Assembly (NCBI GenBank): GCA_028288765.1
Contig: JAQGHQ010000105.1
Span: 1 to 49,175, forward strand
Direction: 5' to 3'
Origin: Gemmataceae bacterium
GTDB taxonomy: Bacteria > Planctomycetota > Planctomycetia > Gemmatales > Gemmataceae
DNA: 49,175 nt
Positions within the stretch are counted from its first letter, which is position 1, and each line of letters opens with the position of its first letter. The notes below the pieces were generated by a model. That model saw nothing but the letters and a program-made list of their open reading frames with translations. It searched no databases and had not been told where the DNA came from. The translations under genes and the position numbers were made by a program. Positions 1 to 7,696 of the stretch are shown here, piece by piece.

Positions 1-88
1 CCGCCTCCGGGATGATAAACGGGAAGTGGGCCTGCACGACCGCCGTCGCGAACAACCCGACCGCGACCGCCCCGAGCATCCTTCTCAT
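1..88 (-). CDS. Secreted protein, N-terminal fragment (DUF4198-like)
   Basis: Only the first 29 codons are inside the window, and the rest lies beyond position 1. Read on the minus strand from the ATG at 86-88, the start is MRRMLGAVAVGLFATAVVQA followed by HFPFIIPEA. This is a textbook Sec signal peptide with a probable cleavage after VQA. A mature start of the HFPFI/V-P type is what I associate with planctomycete DUF4198 proteins, periplasmic proteins sometimes linked to metal uptake. That family assignment rests on nine residues and is tentative; export is well supported. Confidence 0.6.
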   Translation of the reverse strand, partial: MRRMLGAVAVGLFATAVVQAHFPFIIPEA

Positions 89-916
89 GCGTGACTCTCC
101 GGTTGGAATCGGTACCCGGCCGGCCCGACCGGCCGGTGGGCCGGGTTTGTTGTACTCGGGGATCGGGGGATCGGGGGCCGGGCGGCGCCGACAACCGACC
201 CACCAAGGACGGCAGGGCCGGGTGGCATGTCCAAGGCTTTGGGTGGACATGCGCAACGCCGACGGTTCCCGGTCCGGGAGTCGATGGCGGTGGGCAAACG
301 CCGCGGACGAGGCCGGCATGTGCCCGGGACCCGCGCCGCGGCAACGGGACTCGTTGCCGGGCGCATTCGCCAATGTGCCGTCTCTCAGCTGTCCCTCACA
401 TATCCACCCAAAGGGGACAATGGGCTGAGGGACGAGGCGAGGGGCAAAGCGTATGACCATCGCCACCGAGATCGCCGCCATCCGGGCGGGGCAGGCGACG
501 GCGACTCAAGAGCCGTGGCGGGCCGAGCCGTTTGCAAACGCGCCTGCCACCGAGAAGTGCGGAGCCTTCGACCGGTGGAAACCTCGGCCGATTCAGCGAA
601 GCGCGCTGGGTAGCTTCAACGCGCCAGATGCGGAGTGCATCGCCCACCCCTGCCCGCGCCGACGGGCATCTTACCCGTAACCCCGGCGGCCCTCGACCTG
701 GCGGTGGATATGATCCGTGTCATGAACGAGGACGATCCCGACCGCGTGGCACCGCGTGGCACCGGGGGTGAAGGGTCTGCCGTGACGCCCTCGCCGCCAT
801 CGAGAAGGAGCTGAAGCCGTGATATAGTTCGGGGTGATCGACGCGCGGAAGGAGTTTGCTGAGCGCGGGTATCCGCGCGTCGCGGGGTAACGCGAAACCG
901 CAGAGGAAGGATTGTC
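89..916. other. Gene-poor region with possible gene remnants
   Basis: I see no intact gene in these 830 bases. Short open frames exist on both strands but none has convincing composition or a good start. Around 662-735 (forward, frame 2) a stretch reads like real protein (ILPVTPAALDLAVDMIRVMN), and at 781-822 another frame reads RDALAAIEKELKP before a stop. Between them is a tandem 10-bp duplication (cgcgtggcac twice, about 744-763). This may be a decayed gene. Confidence 0.35.
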
Positions 917-1912
917 GTGTTCGCGATGTGCTTCTACGGCCTGCGGCAACCTCTCCGCCAGGCATACCTGCCGGTGCCCGAGCCGGGACCGGGTCAATTG
1001 TTGATCCGGGTCCGGGCGTGCGGGGTGTGCCGGACCGACCTGCACGTGGTCGACGGAGACCTGCCCGATCCGAAGCCGGGGGTCGTCCCCGGGCACGAGG
1101 TGATCGGAGTGGTCGAGCGGGTCGGGGAGCGGGTGGGCCGGTTCGCGGCCGGACAGCGGGTCGGGGTACCGTGGCTTGGGTGGACCTGCGGTGAATGCCC
1201 CTATTGCCTCTCCGACCGTGAGAACCTATGCGACCGCCCGCGGTTCACCGGGTACACCCTCGATGGCGGGTACGCCGAGTACCTGGTGGCCGACCACCGG
1301 TACTCCTTCGCCATCCCGGACGGGTACTCCGACGCCGGGGCTGCCCCGCTGCTCTGCGCCGGGCTGATCGGTTACCGATCGTTGAGGACGGCCGGGGACG
1401 CCCGGCGGCTGGGCATCTACGGGTTCGGGGCGGCCGCCCACATCGTCGCCCAGGTCGCCCGGCACCAGGGGCGGGAGGTGTACGCGTTCACCAGCCCGGG
1501 GGACGTCGAGGCCCAGGAGTTCGCCCGCTCCCTCGGGGCGGTCTGGGCCGGGGACTCGACCGGCCCGCCGCCGGTGCCGCTCGACGCAGCGATCATCTTC
1601 GCCCCGGCCGGGCCGCTGGTGCCGGCGGCGTTACGGGCGGTAGTCAAGGGCGGGGTGGTGGTGTGCGGCGGGATCCACATGACCGACATCCCGTCGTTCC
1701 CGTACGAGATCCTCTGGGGCGAGCGGGTGGTCCGGTCGGTCGCCAACCTGACCCGCCGGGACGGCGAGGAGTTCCTGGCCCTCGCCCCGGAAATCCCGGT
1801 CCGCACCTCGGTCGAGACGTTCCCGCTCGCCGACGCGAACGAGGCCCTCCGGCGGTTGCGGGCGGGCAATCTTCACGGGGCGGCGGTCCTGATCCCGGAC
1901 CCTGCGACTTAA
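917..1912 (+). CDS. Zinc-dependent alcohol dehydrogenase family protein
   Basis: A 331-residue medium-chain dehydrogenase of the zinc-binding alcohol dehydrogenase family, probably a cytosolic NAD(P)-dependent oxidation or reduction of an alcohol or aldehyde. The N-terminal GroES-like domain carries catalytic-zinc residues C38 (in CGVCRTDLH), H60 and E61 (GHE). The structural-zinc cysteines are C91, C94, C97 and C105 (CGECPYCLSDRENLC). A Rossmann segment follows near 165-175 (GIYGFGAAAH). A GTG at 917 sits about 6 bp after AGGAAGG (904-910) and is preferred; ATG 926 is the alternative. It stands alone, facing the convergent OmpH-like gene. The substrate cannot be read from sequence. Confidence 0.88.
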   Translation: MFAMCFYGLRQPLRQAYLPVPEPGPGQLLIRVRACGVCRTDLHVVDGDLPDPKPGVVPGHEVIGVVERVGERVGRFAAGQRVGVPWLGWTCGECPYCLSDRENLCDRPRFTGYTLDGGYAEYLVADHRYSFAIPDGYSDAGAAPLLCAGLIGYRSLRTAGDARRLGIYGFGAAAHIVAQVARHQGREVYAFTSPGDVEAQEFARSLGAVWAGDSTGPPPVPLDAAIIFAPAGPLVPAALRAVVKGGVVVCGGIHMTDIPSFPYEILWGERVVRSVANLTRRDGEEFLALAPEIPVRTSVETFPLADANEALRRLRAGNLHGAAVLIPDPAT

Positions 1913-1932
1913 CCCGGGGAGCCACCCCCGGG
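1913..1932 (+). terminator. Hairpin directly after the alcohol dehydrogenase
   Basis: CCCGGGG (1913-1919) and CCCCGGG (1926-1932) form a perfect 7-bp stem with a 6-nt loop directly after the stop codon. No T-run follows, so intrinsic termination is uncertain. Confidence 0.3.
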
Positions 1933-2325
1933 GGCGGGTGACCGGGAGGCCAGGACCGGCTTTGCGATTCGCCGAGTGAGCCCTCCCGGGAATCTCAACG
2001 AATCGCTTGATTTGCAGGGGGTAGGAGTGACCTGGGTTCGCCGATCCACGACGGGATGATGCCTATCGCCCATCGTCACAAAGCAATATCTGCCTGCAAG
2101 TTATGGCGGATACGAAATCACCAAGGACTTGCGTTTGCAAAGCGTGTCCTGGCCTCGGTGACCGACGTTTGCCGGCCTAGTAAAAAAGAGCCTGACGCAT
2201 GCGCGAGACGGACGGATGTGCCCGGCACGGCCCGATGAACTGCGAGAAGGGTGTGAACGGCAGAGCCGCGATGGGCCCGCAGTTCTCGCTCTCGACGAGA
2301 TACCGGCCCCCACCGGAGTGGGCTG
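1933..2325. other. Intergenic region between convergent genes
   Basis: About 390 bases with no supported gene. A 60-codon open frame at 2056-2238 lacks a ribosome binding site and plausible protein composition. The part around 2040-2200 is less GC-rich than the flanks. I see no strong palindrome or repeat. Confidence 0.5.
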
Positions 2326-2961
2326 TCATTCCCCACCGGGCTGCTGCTCGTAGCTCCGGTTCAGCCGGGCGAGGAGTTCGTCCGTGTAGTCCGCCGCCGG
2401 GTCGATGTAGAGCGGTAGGGCGGCCGGCGACTTGAGCATCATCTCCATTTCCAGCGGGTTCTCGGTGCCCGGGTTACCGGGGTAGGCGATGACGGCCGTC
2501 AGCCTGTGGTCCCGGGCCAGTTCGGTGACCGCCCCGCGAATGTCCCGGTACAGGTCGGCGATGATCAAACTGGCCCGGTCGTTCAACGACTTGTTCAGTT
2601 CCCGGTCCGTGTCCTCGATCACCCGGGCGACGGTGATCAACTCCCGCCCGACCCGCTCCTTCACGTCCGGGTTGACCGCGCCCACGAGCCGCCCCTGGAG
2701 CTCCTGGTACATCGCTCTCAGGCCGGCCAGGTTGCGAGACAGTTTCGTCCGGCGGATGGTGAGCCGGGCAACCGAGTCGATCCCGCGCCTGTATTCCTTC
2801 ACGACCCGCGGGAGATGAAAATACCCCGTTTGCTGGCTGAGCCGGAGATCCGGACGCGGGCCGGCGTCCGCCGGGATTCGAGGTGAAGAGGTGCCGCCCA
2901 CGACCGCCGCGCCGACCAGCACCGCCGCCACCGTCGTCAGGCCCAGACGCCGTACCATCAT
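2326..2961 (-). CDS. OmpH/Skp-like periplasmic protein
   Basis: A 211-residue exported protein. Residues 1-30 form a signal peptide (MMVRRLGLTTVAAVLVGAAV) with a Ser/Pro-rich region after it. The rest is mostly helical and charged, with a long coiled-coil stretch at about 60-135 (VARLTIRRTKLSRNLAGLRA onward). It ends with the segment ALPLYIDPAADYTDELLARL, which matches the C-terminal pattern of OmpH/Skp family proteins (KALAYVNPAYDITDEVIKRL-like). Skp proteins bind unfolded outer-membrane proteins in the periplasm. Here the family is inferred from layout and the C-terminal motif; chaperone activity is not shown. An upstream 134-bp gap separates it from the FHA gene on the same strand. Confidence 0.72.
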   Translation of the reverse strand: MMVRRLGLTTVAAVLVGAAVVGGTSSPRIPADAGPRPDLRLSQQTGYFHLPRVVKEYRRGIDSVARLTIRRTKLSRNLAGLRAMYQELQGRLVGAVNPDVKERVGRELITVARVIEDTDRELNKSLNDRASLIIADLYRDIRGAVTELARDHRLTAVIAYPGNPGTENPLEMEMMLKSPAALPLYIDPAADYTDELLARLNRSYEQQPGGE

Positions 2962-3095
2962 CGGCCCTCCGTATCTGGCCGTCCGCTACCCGACCGGAGA
3001 CGGCGGGCGCGAGTGTAGCCGGAGGGTCGGACGAAGGACAAGGGCAACCGGGCCGGCGGGACTACCGAATGGGGACCGATCCCCGCCCACCCGGG

Positions 3096-3788
3096 TCAGA
3101 GCTTCGGTTCGGGCTCGGCGATGGACCGGCCGTACCGGGCGAGGAGCATTTGCACCGCCTGGATCGTCTGCCACTCGGCGAACCCGAGTTTCACCTCGGT
3201 CCCCTCCTCGTTCGCGTCGATGTTCTCGACGGCGGTGGTCAGCCCGCGGTGGAGGTAGTCGAAGATTTCCGCCAGCCGGGCAGCCTGGGCGGGGGTCAGC
3301 TTCATGGGCAGGGGGGGGATGTCGTCGTCGAACGCGGTCCACGTCTTGACCGTCTGGTGGTCCGGCTCCGGAGCCCGTTTGCTCTCGCCCACCGCCACCC
3401 GGCCGCTGGCGGCGGCCAGCTCGTCGGCCCGGATCGTCTGGGCCTGGGCCTCGCCGTTCGCCGGGACCGAGCCCGCCCGCCGGGCGGCGATCTCCTCCAT
3501 GGTCCCGAACAGGAGCATCGACCGTCCGACCGACACCTGGTCCCCAGGGCGGAGCCGGCGGATCTGGACCGCGGCCCCGTTCACCCGCGTCCCGTTCGTG
3601 CTGTCCAGGTCGGTCAAAATGATGTCACTGTCTTCGATCTGGACCTTCGCGTGATACCGGCTGACCCGCTCGTCGTTCAGCCGAAGTGCGTTCCCTTCTT
3701 CCCGACCGATCGTCACCGGGATCGGTAGATCCCGGAACACCCGCCCTTTATCGACGCCTTCCAGGACCAGAAAGGTGACGGTACGCAT
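3096..3788 (-). CDS. FHA domain protein
   Basis: A 230-residue cytoplasmic protein with an N-terminal forkhead-associated domain (residues about 5-85), a phosphothreonine-peptide reader. Diagnostic residues are all visible: GRE at 28-30, SRYH at 43-46 and DSTNG at 62-66. The C-terminal half (about 110-230) is a predicted helical region with no family I recognise. The start at 3786-3788 (MRTVTFLVLEG) is chosen over an upstream in-frame ATG because the FHA fold begins here and a purine-rich AAGGGA precedes it. In planctomycetes such proteins usually work with Ser/Thr kinases; one encoded at 31268-34420 is the nearest candidate partner, by inference only. Confidence 0.88.
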   Translation of the reverse strand: MRTVTFLVLEGVDKGRVFRDLPIPVTIGREEGNALRLNDERVSRYHAKVQIEDSDIILTDLDSTNGTRVNGAAVQIRRLRPGDQVSVGRSMLLFGTMEEIAARRAGSVPANGEAQAQTIRADELAAASGRVAVGESKRAPEPDHQTVKTWTAFDDDIPPLPMKLTPAQAARLAEIFDYLHRGLTTAVENIDANEEGTEVKLGFAEWQTIQAVQMLLARYGRSIAEPEPKL

Positions 3789-3933
3789 GCGAATCCCTTG
3801 GAACGGCGGAACCCGGGCCGGACGGGGGGCGGTTATTGTGGTATAGCACAAACTGCCCGCCCGGTCGGAAAAACCGGACACCCGCGGGCCCAGGCCTCGT
3901 TCATCTGGATTGTCGTCGTTTCAGGCAATGGTG

Positions 3934-4902
3934 TCAATTTGAGCCTGCGGAATTGACGGCCCACGCCCGGAGTACCTGCTCTACCGCGTCTGGCGCGTCG
4001 GCCGGCACGGGGGTACATGCCGGGAGGTGTCGGAACCACGTGAGCTGACGCTTGGCGAACTGGCGGGTGTGGGTGCGGATCAACCCGGCCACCTCGTCCC
4101 ACGTCCCGCCGCGGCCGTCGAGGTACTCGATCAGCTCGCGATACCCGAGAGCCTGCCGGGCCTCGCGGCTGAGCGGGCGGGGAAGGTGCCGGAGCCGGCC
4201 GACCTCGTCGAGCCAGCCGGCGGCGAGCATCGCCCCGACCCGCCGATCGATTCGGGCGTAAAGCTCATCACGGGCTAACCCGAGTACCACGGCCGGGATT
4301 CGGGCGGGCGACGGACCGGCCGCGGCCGGGTCGGCGAACGCCGGGGTGTCCCAGGTCTGTTGCCACGCGGAGATCGGTTTCCCGGTGAGGTGGTACACCT
4401 CCAGCGCCCGGACCACCCGCCGCACGTCGTTCGGGTGCAGCCGGGCGGCGGTCTTCGGGTCGACCGCGGCGAGCCTGGCGTGGAGCCGGTCTCTCCCCTC
4501 CCTCCCGGCCTCCTCTTCCAGCCGCCGGCGCAAGTCCGGATCGGCGGGGGGACCGGGGAACAGGCCGTGCAGGAGGGCCTTGAGGTAGAACGGCGTGCCG
4601 CCGACGAACAGCGGCCGCTTCCCACGGGCGGCGATGTCCGCGCACGCCTCCTCGGCTTTCCGGAGCCACCACGCGACGGTGGCGGATTCCCACGGGTCGA
4701 GGGCGTCGATCAGGTGGTGCGGCACCCGGGCCCGGTCCGCGGTGGTGGGCTTGGCCGTGCCGACGTCCATCCCGCGGTAGAGCGTCATGGAGTCCATCGC
4801 CACGATCTCCGCCCCGAGTCGGGCGGCGAGGGCGAGCGCCAGCGCGGTCTTCCCGCACGCGGTCGGGCCGGTCAGGATCAGGGCGGTGTCGAAGGCAGAC
4901 AT
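3934..4902 (-). CDS. miaA: tRNA dimethylallyltransferase
   Basis: A 322-residue MiaA, which transfers a dimethylallyl group to N6 of A37 in tRNAs reading UNN codons. The P-loop is GPTACGKT at residues 12-19. It is followed by DSMTLYRGMDVGTAKP, the conserved substrate-binding strand, then VPHHLIDALDP and FVGGTPFYLKALL, all classical MiaA motifs. Length is typical for the family (about 300-320). ATG at 4900-4902 opens directly onto the family N-terminus. A small divergent repeat region (4903-5013) separates it from the upstream membrane protein on the same strand. Confidence 0.96.
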   Translation of the reverse strand: MSAFDTALILTGPTACGKTALALALAARLGAEIVAMDSMTLYRGMDVGTAKPTTADRARVPHHLIDALDPWESATVAWWLRKAEEACADIAARGKRPLFVGGTPFYLKALLHGLFPGPPADPDLRRRLEEEAGREGRDRLHARLAAVDPKTAARLHPNDVRRVVRALEVYHLTGKPISAWQQTWDTPAFADPAAAGPSPARIPAVVLGLARDELYARIDRRVGAMLAAGWLDEVGRLRHLPRPLSREARQALGYRELIEYLDGRGGTWDEVAGLIRTHTRQFAKRQLTWFRHLPACTPVPADAPDAVEQVLRAWAVNSAGSN

Positions 4903-4911
4903 GGATGGCAG

Positions 4912-5020
4912 TCGAATCCGAAACCCGAAATCCGAAACAGACCCAAATCACGGCCGGTCGGCCCGCCGACCGGCTTCGGTATTATTCCGGATTTCGTGCT
5001 TCGACTTTCGGAATTATTTG
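4912..5020. repeat. Short interspersed repeat with TCCGAAA units
   Basis: Between miaA and the glycosyltransferase, TCCGAAAC/CCGAAATCCGAAA units at about 4917-4940 are mirrored by inverted-sense copies around 4985-5015 (CCGGATTTCG, TTCGACTTTCGGAA). The composition is unlike the GC-rich flanks. A related but much more perfect palindrome occurs at 39002-39086. Confidence 0.5.
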
Positions 5021-6714
5021 CGGAGGTCGTAGATCACGAAGGTGTGCGTCCGGGCGACCGGGTGCAGTGTGCGGAGCCAGTCCGCCGCGACCCGGGTGGA
5101 CGGGGTGGCACCGGTGTCCCCGTGCAGAATGCCGACCCCGACGGCGAGGTAGCCGTCGCCGGCCGCAGCCCGCGCGTCGGCGGCGGAGGACAGCGGAAGG
5201 TGACTGAACGCGACGTACCGGAACGGGGGGTACAGGATCGCGGGGTCGGTGCCGTAGTACCACACCGCGAGCGGCCGGTCCTGCCCGTGGGCCGCGTGCC
5301 ACGCCTTGAGGTCCGGTAGCCCTTGGCCCCAGTCGTAGTTCGAGTCATGCAGCCGGGTGTACCCGACCTCCGGCCCGCCCCAGAGCTGGTTGAAGTAGCT
5401 CAGCCCGTGCGGCCACACCCACACCGCCGTCGCACCCGTCGCGGCGAGCAACCCGCCGACGAGCCACCGTGGGACAACGCGCCACTCGACCGAGCCTGCC
5501 TCCTGCGCCTGCCACCCCCGGGCAACGGCCACCGCGACAGCGACGTAGGTCACCGCCATCAAGGTGAACACGAACCGGATGCCGATCTGCACCCGGCAGT
5601 TCAGGCTGAACGCGAGCAGGACGAGCGCCACCCACCCGGCGGGGGTGTTCAGGTCGCGCGGGCGGAGGACCAGGACCGCGAGCAACAGGGCGAGGACCGG
5701 GGCCGGGGTCTTCATCGTCAGGGCGACCGGGAAGTACGCCCAGCACGCCCGCGGGTACCACTCGCCGAGCAGGTAGGTGCCGTGCCCGCGCAAATTGTGT
5801 TTGACCTGTTGAAGCAGCGCTTCGCCGGCGTTCGGGAAGATCGTCAGGTTATGGCTGATCGGGACCATGACCGATTTCAGCAACCCGTCGGGCAGGCCGT
5901 CCGCCCAGGCGATAAACGTCCATTCGGTTCCCCAGTCGCTGCCGGTGTAGCCGAACACGAGGGTGAACCCGATCAGGGCGATCCAGAAAAGGTCCCGGCG
6001 CAGCTGATACGACGCACGCCAGAGGTGGGCGAGCTTCCCGCGAAAGGGCGTCCCCGGCGGGGGCGCGAGCGCACCGGTCCGGGCGAGGTGGTACAGCCCG
6101 ATCGCGAGCATCGCCTGCGCGCCGAACACCATCCCGCTCGCTTTCGCCAGGACCGCCAGCCCGTAACAGACCCCCGGCACGAAGACCCGCCGCCCCCACC
6201 CCCGGCCCTGCCCGTGGTGGAAGTGGTAGACCAGGGCGAGCATGCCGGCGACGACCGAAATGTCCGTCGTGGCCAGCGCCGCGTGCCCGAGGAAATTCGG
6301 GTCGCAGGCGAGGAATCCGACCGCCAGTCGGCCGGCCCACGCCCCGCCCCAGGTCCGGCCGAGCTTCATGGCGTAGACCAGCAGGATCCACCAGAACACG
6401 AGGTTCGCCGCCCGCGCGACCGGGAGGATCGTCTCGATCTCCTTGTACTGGTGGAATTCGACCCCGCGGGACTGTTCCCAGAGGTAGATCGGGAGCGTCT
6501 GGACGTCCACCGGGAGGGGCATGGTGCCCGCGGACATGAGGAGCTTGTTGCTCCCGGTGCGCCAGCTGGTCAGTCCGGCGTTCAGGTAGAGCGGCTCGTC
6601 GAACGTGGCCCCGAGCTGGTGGGCGGCGGTCAGGCACCAGGCCGAGGACGCGACCCCGAACGCGACGAGCCAGAGGGCGTCCACCCACCGACCGGAACCG
6701 GACGACCGGATCAT
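5014..6714 (-). CDS. Membrane glycosyltransferase, GT39/ArnT-like
   Basis: A 566-residue integral membrane protein with roughly ten hydrophobic segments. The first luminal loop carries ATFDEPLYLNAGL with an adjacent Asp-Glu (D39-E40), the catalytic-type acidic pair of GT-C enzymes such as PMT/ArnT. The C-terminal soluble part contains HDSNYDWGQGLPDLKAW and YYGTDPAIL, which recur in bacterial GT39-like proteins. It probably moves a sugar from a polyprenyl-phosphate donor to an exported protein or lipid. Donor and acceptor are unknown. A polyprenol-phosphate mannose synthase at 38107-38892 could supply such a donor, but they are not linked. The gene is divergent from the HAD gene, sharing a 152-bp promoter region. 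Confidence 0.75.
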   Translation of the reverse strand: MIRSSGSGRWVDALWLVAFGVASSAWCLTAAHQLGATFDEPLYLNAGLTSWRTGSNKLLMSAGTMPLPVDVQTLPIYLWEQSRGVEFHQYKEIETILPVARAANLVFWWILLVYAMKLGRTWGGAWAGRLAVGFLACDPNFLGHAALATTDISVVAGMLALVYHFHHGQGRGWGRRVFVPGVCYGLAVLAKASGMVFGAQAMLAIGLYHLARTGALAPPPGTPFRGKLAHLWRASYQLRRDLFWIALIGFTLVFGYTGSDWGTEWTFIAWADGLPDGLLKSVMVPISHNLTIFPNAGEALLQQVKHNLRGHGTYLLGEWYPRACWAYFPVALTMKTPAPVLALLLAVLVLRPRDLNTPAGWVALVLLAFSLNCRVQIGIRFVFTLMAVTYVAVAVAVARGWQAQEAGSVEWRVVPRWLVGGLLAATGATAVWVWPHGLSYFNQLWGGPEVGYTRLHDSNYDWGQGLPDLKAWHAAHGQDRPLAVWYYGTDPAILYPPFRYVAFSHLPLSSAADARAAAGDGYLAVGVGILHGDTGATPSTRVAADWLRTLHPVARTHTFVIYDLRK

Positions 6715-6866
6715 TCGTCACCTCGCTCCCGGCGACCGTTCCTGGGCCGCGGGGCGGAACGCCCGCGGCCCGAAAACAACGCCACCACCTGCCCTGTTCG
6801 CGGGGCAAGGGTGGTGAGATAACGAACCCTGCGAGGGTACGCAAGGCGAACGGCCGGGGGAAGTCG

Positions 6867-7691
6867 ATGCCCGAATCCTTCGAAGTCCTCAACACGCACG
6901 TCCGCCGGGGGCCGTTCCGGGCCGTCCTGTTCGATTTCGACGGCACCCTGTCGCTGATCCGCGAGGGGTGGCCGCGGGTGATGGTCGGGATGATGCTCGA
7001 CATCCTCCGCGACCTGAAGCTGGCGGAGGAACCCGACGAGGAGTTGTGGGGCCTGGTCGAGCGGTTCGTGATGGCCCTGAACGGGCACCCGACGGTGGTG
7101 CAGATGGCCCGGTTCGCGGCCGAGGTGACGGCCCGCGGCGGGACCCCGGCCGACCCGCGGGTCTACTCGGAGGGCTACCTCGAGCGGTTGATGACCGTCG
7201 TGCGGCAGCGGTGGGACGTGCTCGAATCCGGCCGGGTCGGGCCCGAGGCGTGGGTGGTGCCGAACGCCCACGCCGTTCTGCGGAACCTCCTGGGCCGGGG
7301 CGTCCCGCTCTTCCTGGCGAGCGGCACGGACCTGGAGGCCGTCCGGTACGAGGGCGATCTGCTGAAGGTCCTTCCGGTCTTCGGCGAACACGTATATGCC
7401 CCGGTAGCCGGCGACCCGTCCTTTTCCAAGGGCCACGTGGCGGACATGATCCTGTCGACGCTCGGCATCCGCGGGGAGGAGCTGCTCGGGTTCGGGGACG
7501 GGGTGGTGGAGACGCAGGAGGTGAAGCGGGTGGGCGGGGTGATGGTCGGGGTGGCGAGCGCGGAGCCCGGCCAGACCGGGGTGAACGCGGACAAGCGTAC
7601 CCGGCTCACGGCCGCCGGCGCGGACCTCATCGTCCCCGACTACGGCGGGCAGGAGGAGCTGCTCGCGTGGCTGTGGGGGGAGGGGCGGTAG
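6867..7691 (+). CDS. HAD-superfamily hydrolase (phosphatase)
   Basis: A 274-residue cytosolic HAD hydrolase. Motif I is LFDFDGTLSL with nucleophile D23 and acid/base D25. Motif II is ASGTD, the motif III lysine lies in FSKGHV, and motif IV is GFGDGVVET. A helical cap lies between motifs I and II (about 30-130), so it belongs to the phosphoglycolate-phosphatase-like subgroup. The substrate is not determinable. The gene converges on the WD40 giant gene with only 5 bp between stop codons. Confidence 0.88.
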   Translation: MPESFEVLNTHVRRGPFRAVLFDFDGTLSLIREGWPRVMVGMMLDILRDLKLAEEPDEELWGLVERFVMALNGHPTVVQMARFAAEVTARGGTPADPRVYSEGYLERLMTVVRQRWDVLESGRVGPEAWVVPNAHAVLRNLLGRGVPLFLASGTDLEAVRYEGDLLKVLPVFGEHVYAPVAGDPSFSKGHVADMILSTLGIRGEELLGFGDGVVETQEVKRVGGVMVGVASAEPGQTGVNADKRTRLTAAGADLIVPDYGGQEELLAWLWGEGR

Positions 7692-7696
7692 TCGGG

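Noticed and set aside
2883..3728. 281-residue plus-strand frame across the OmpH and FHA genes
   Set aside because: It spans two genes that are clear on the minus strand and has an Arg/Gly/Pro shadow composition.
5323..6822. 499-residue plus-strand frame opposite the GT39-like gene
   Set aside because: It is antisense to a protein with clear membrane segments and motifs.
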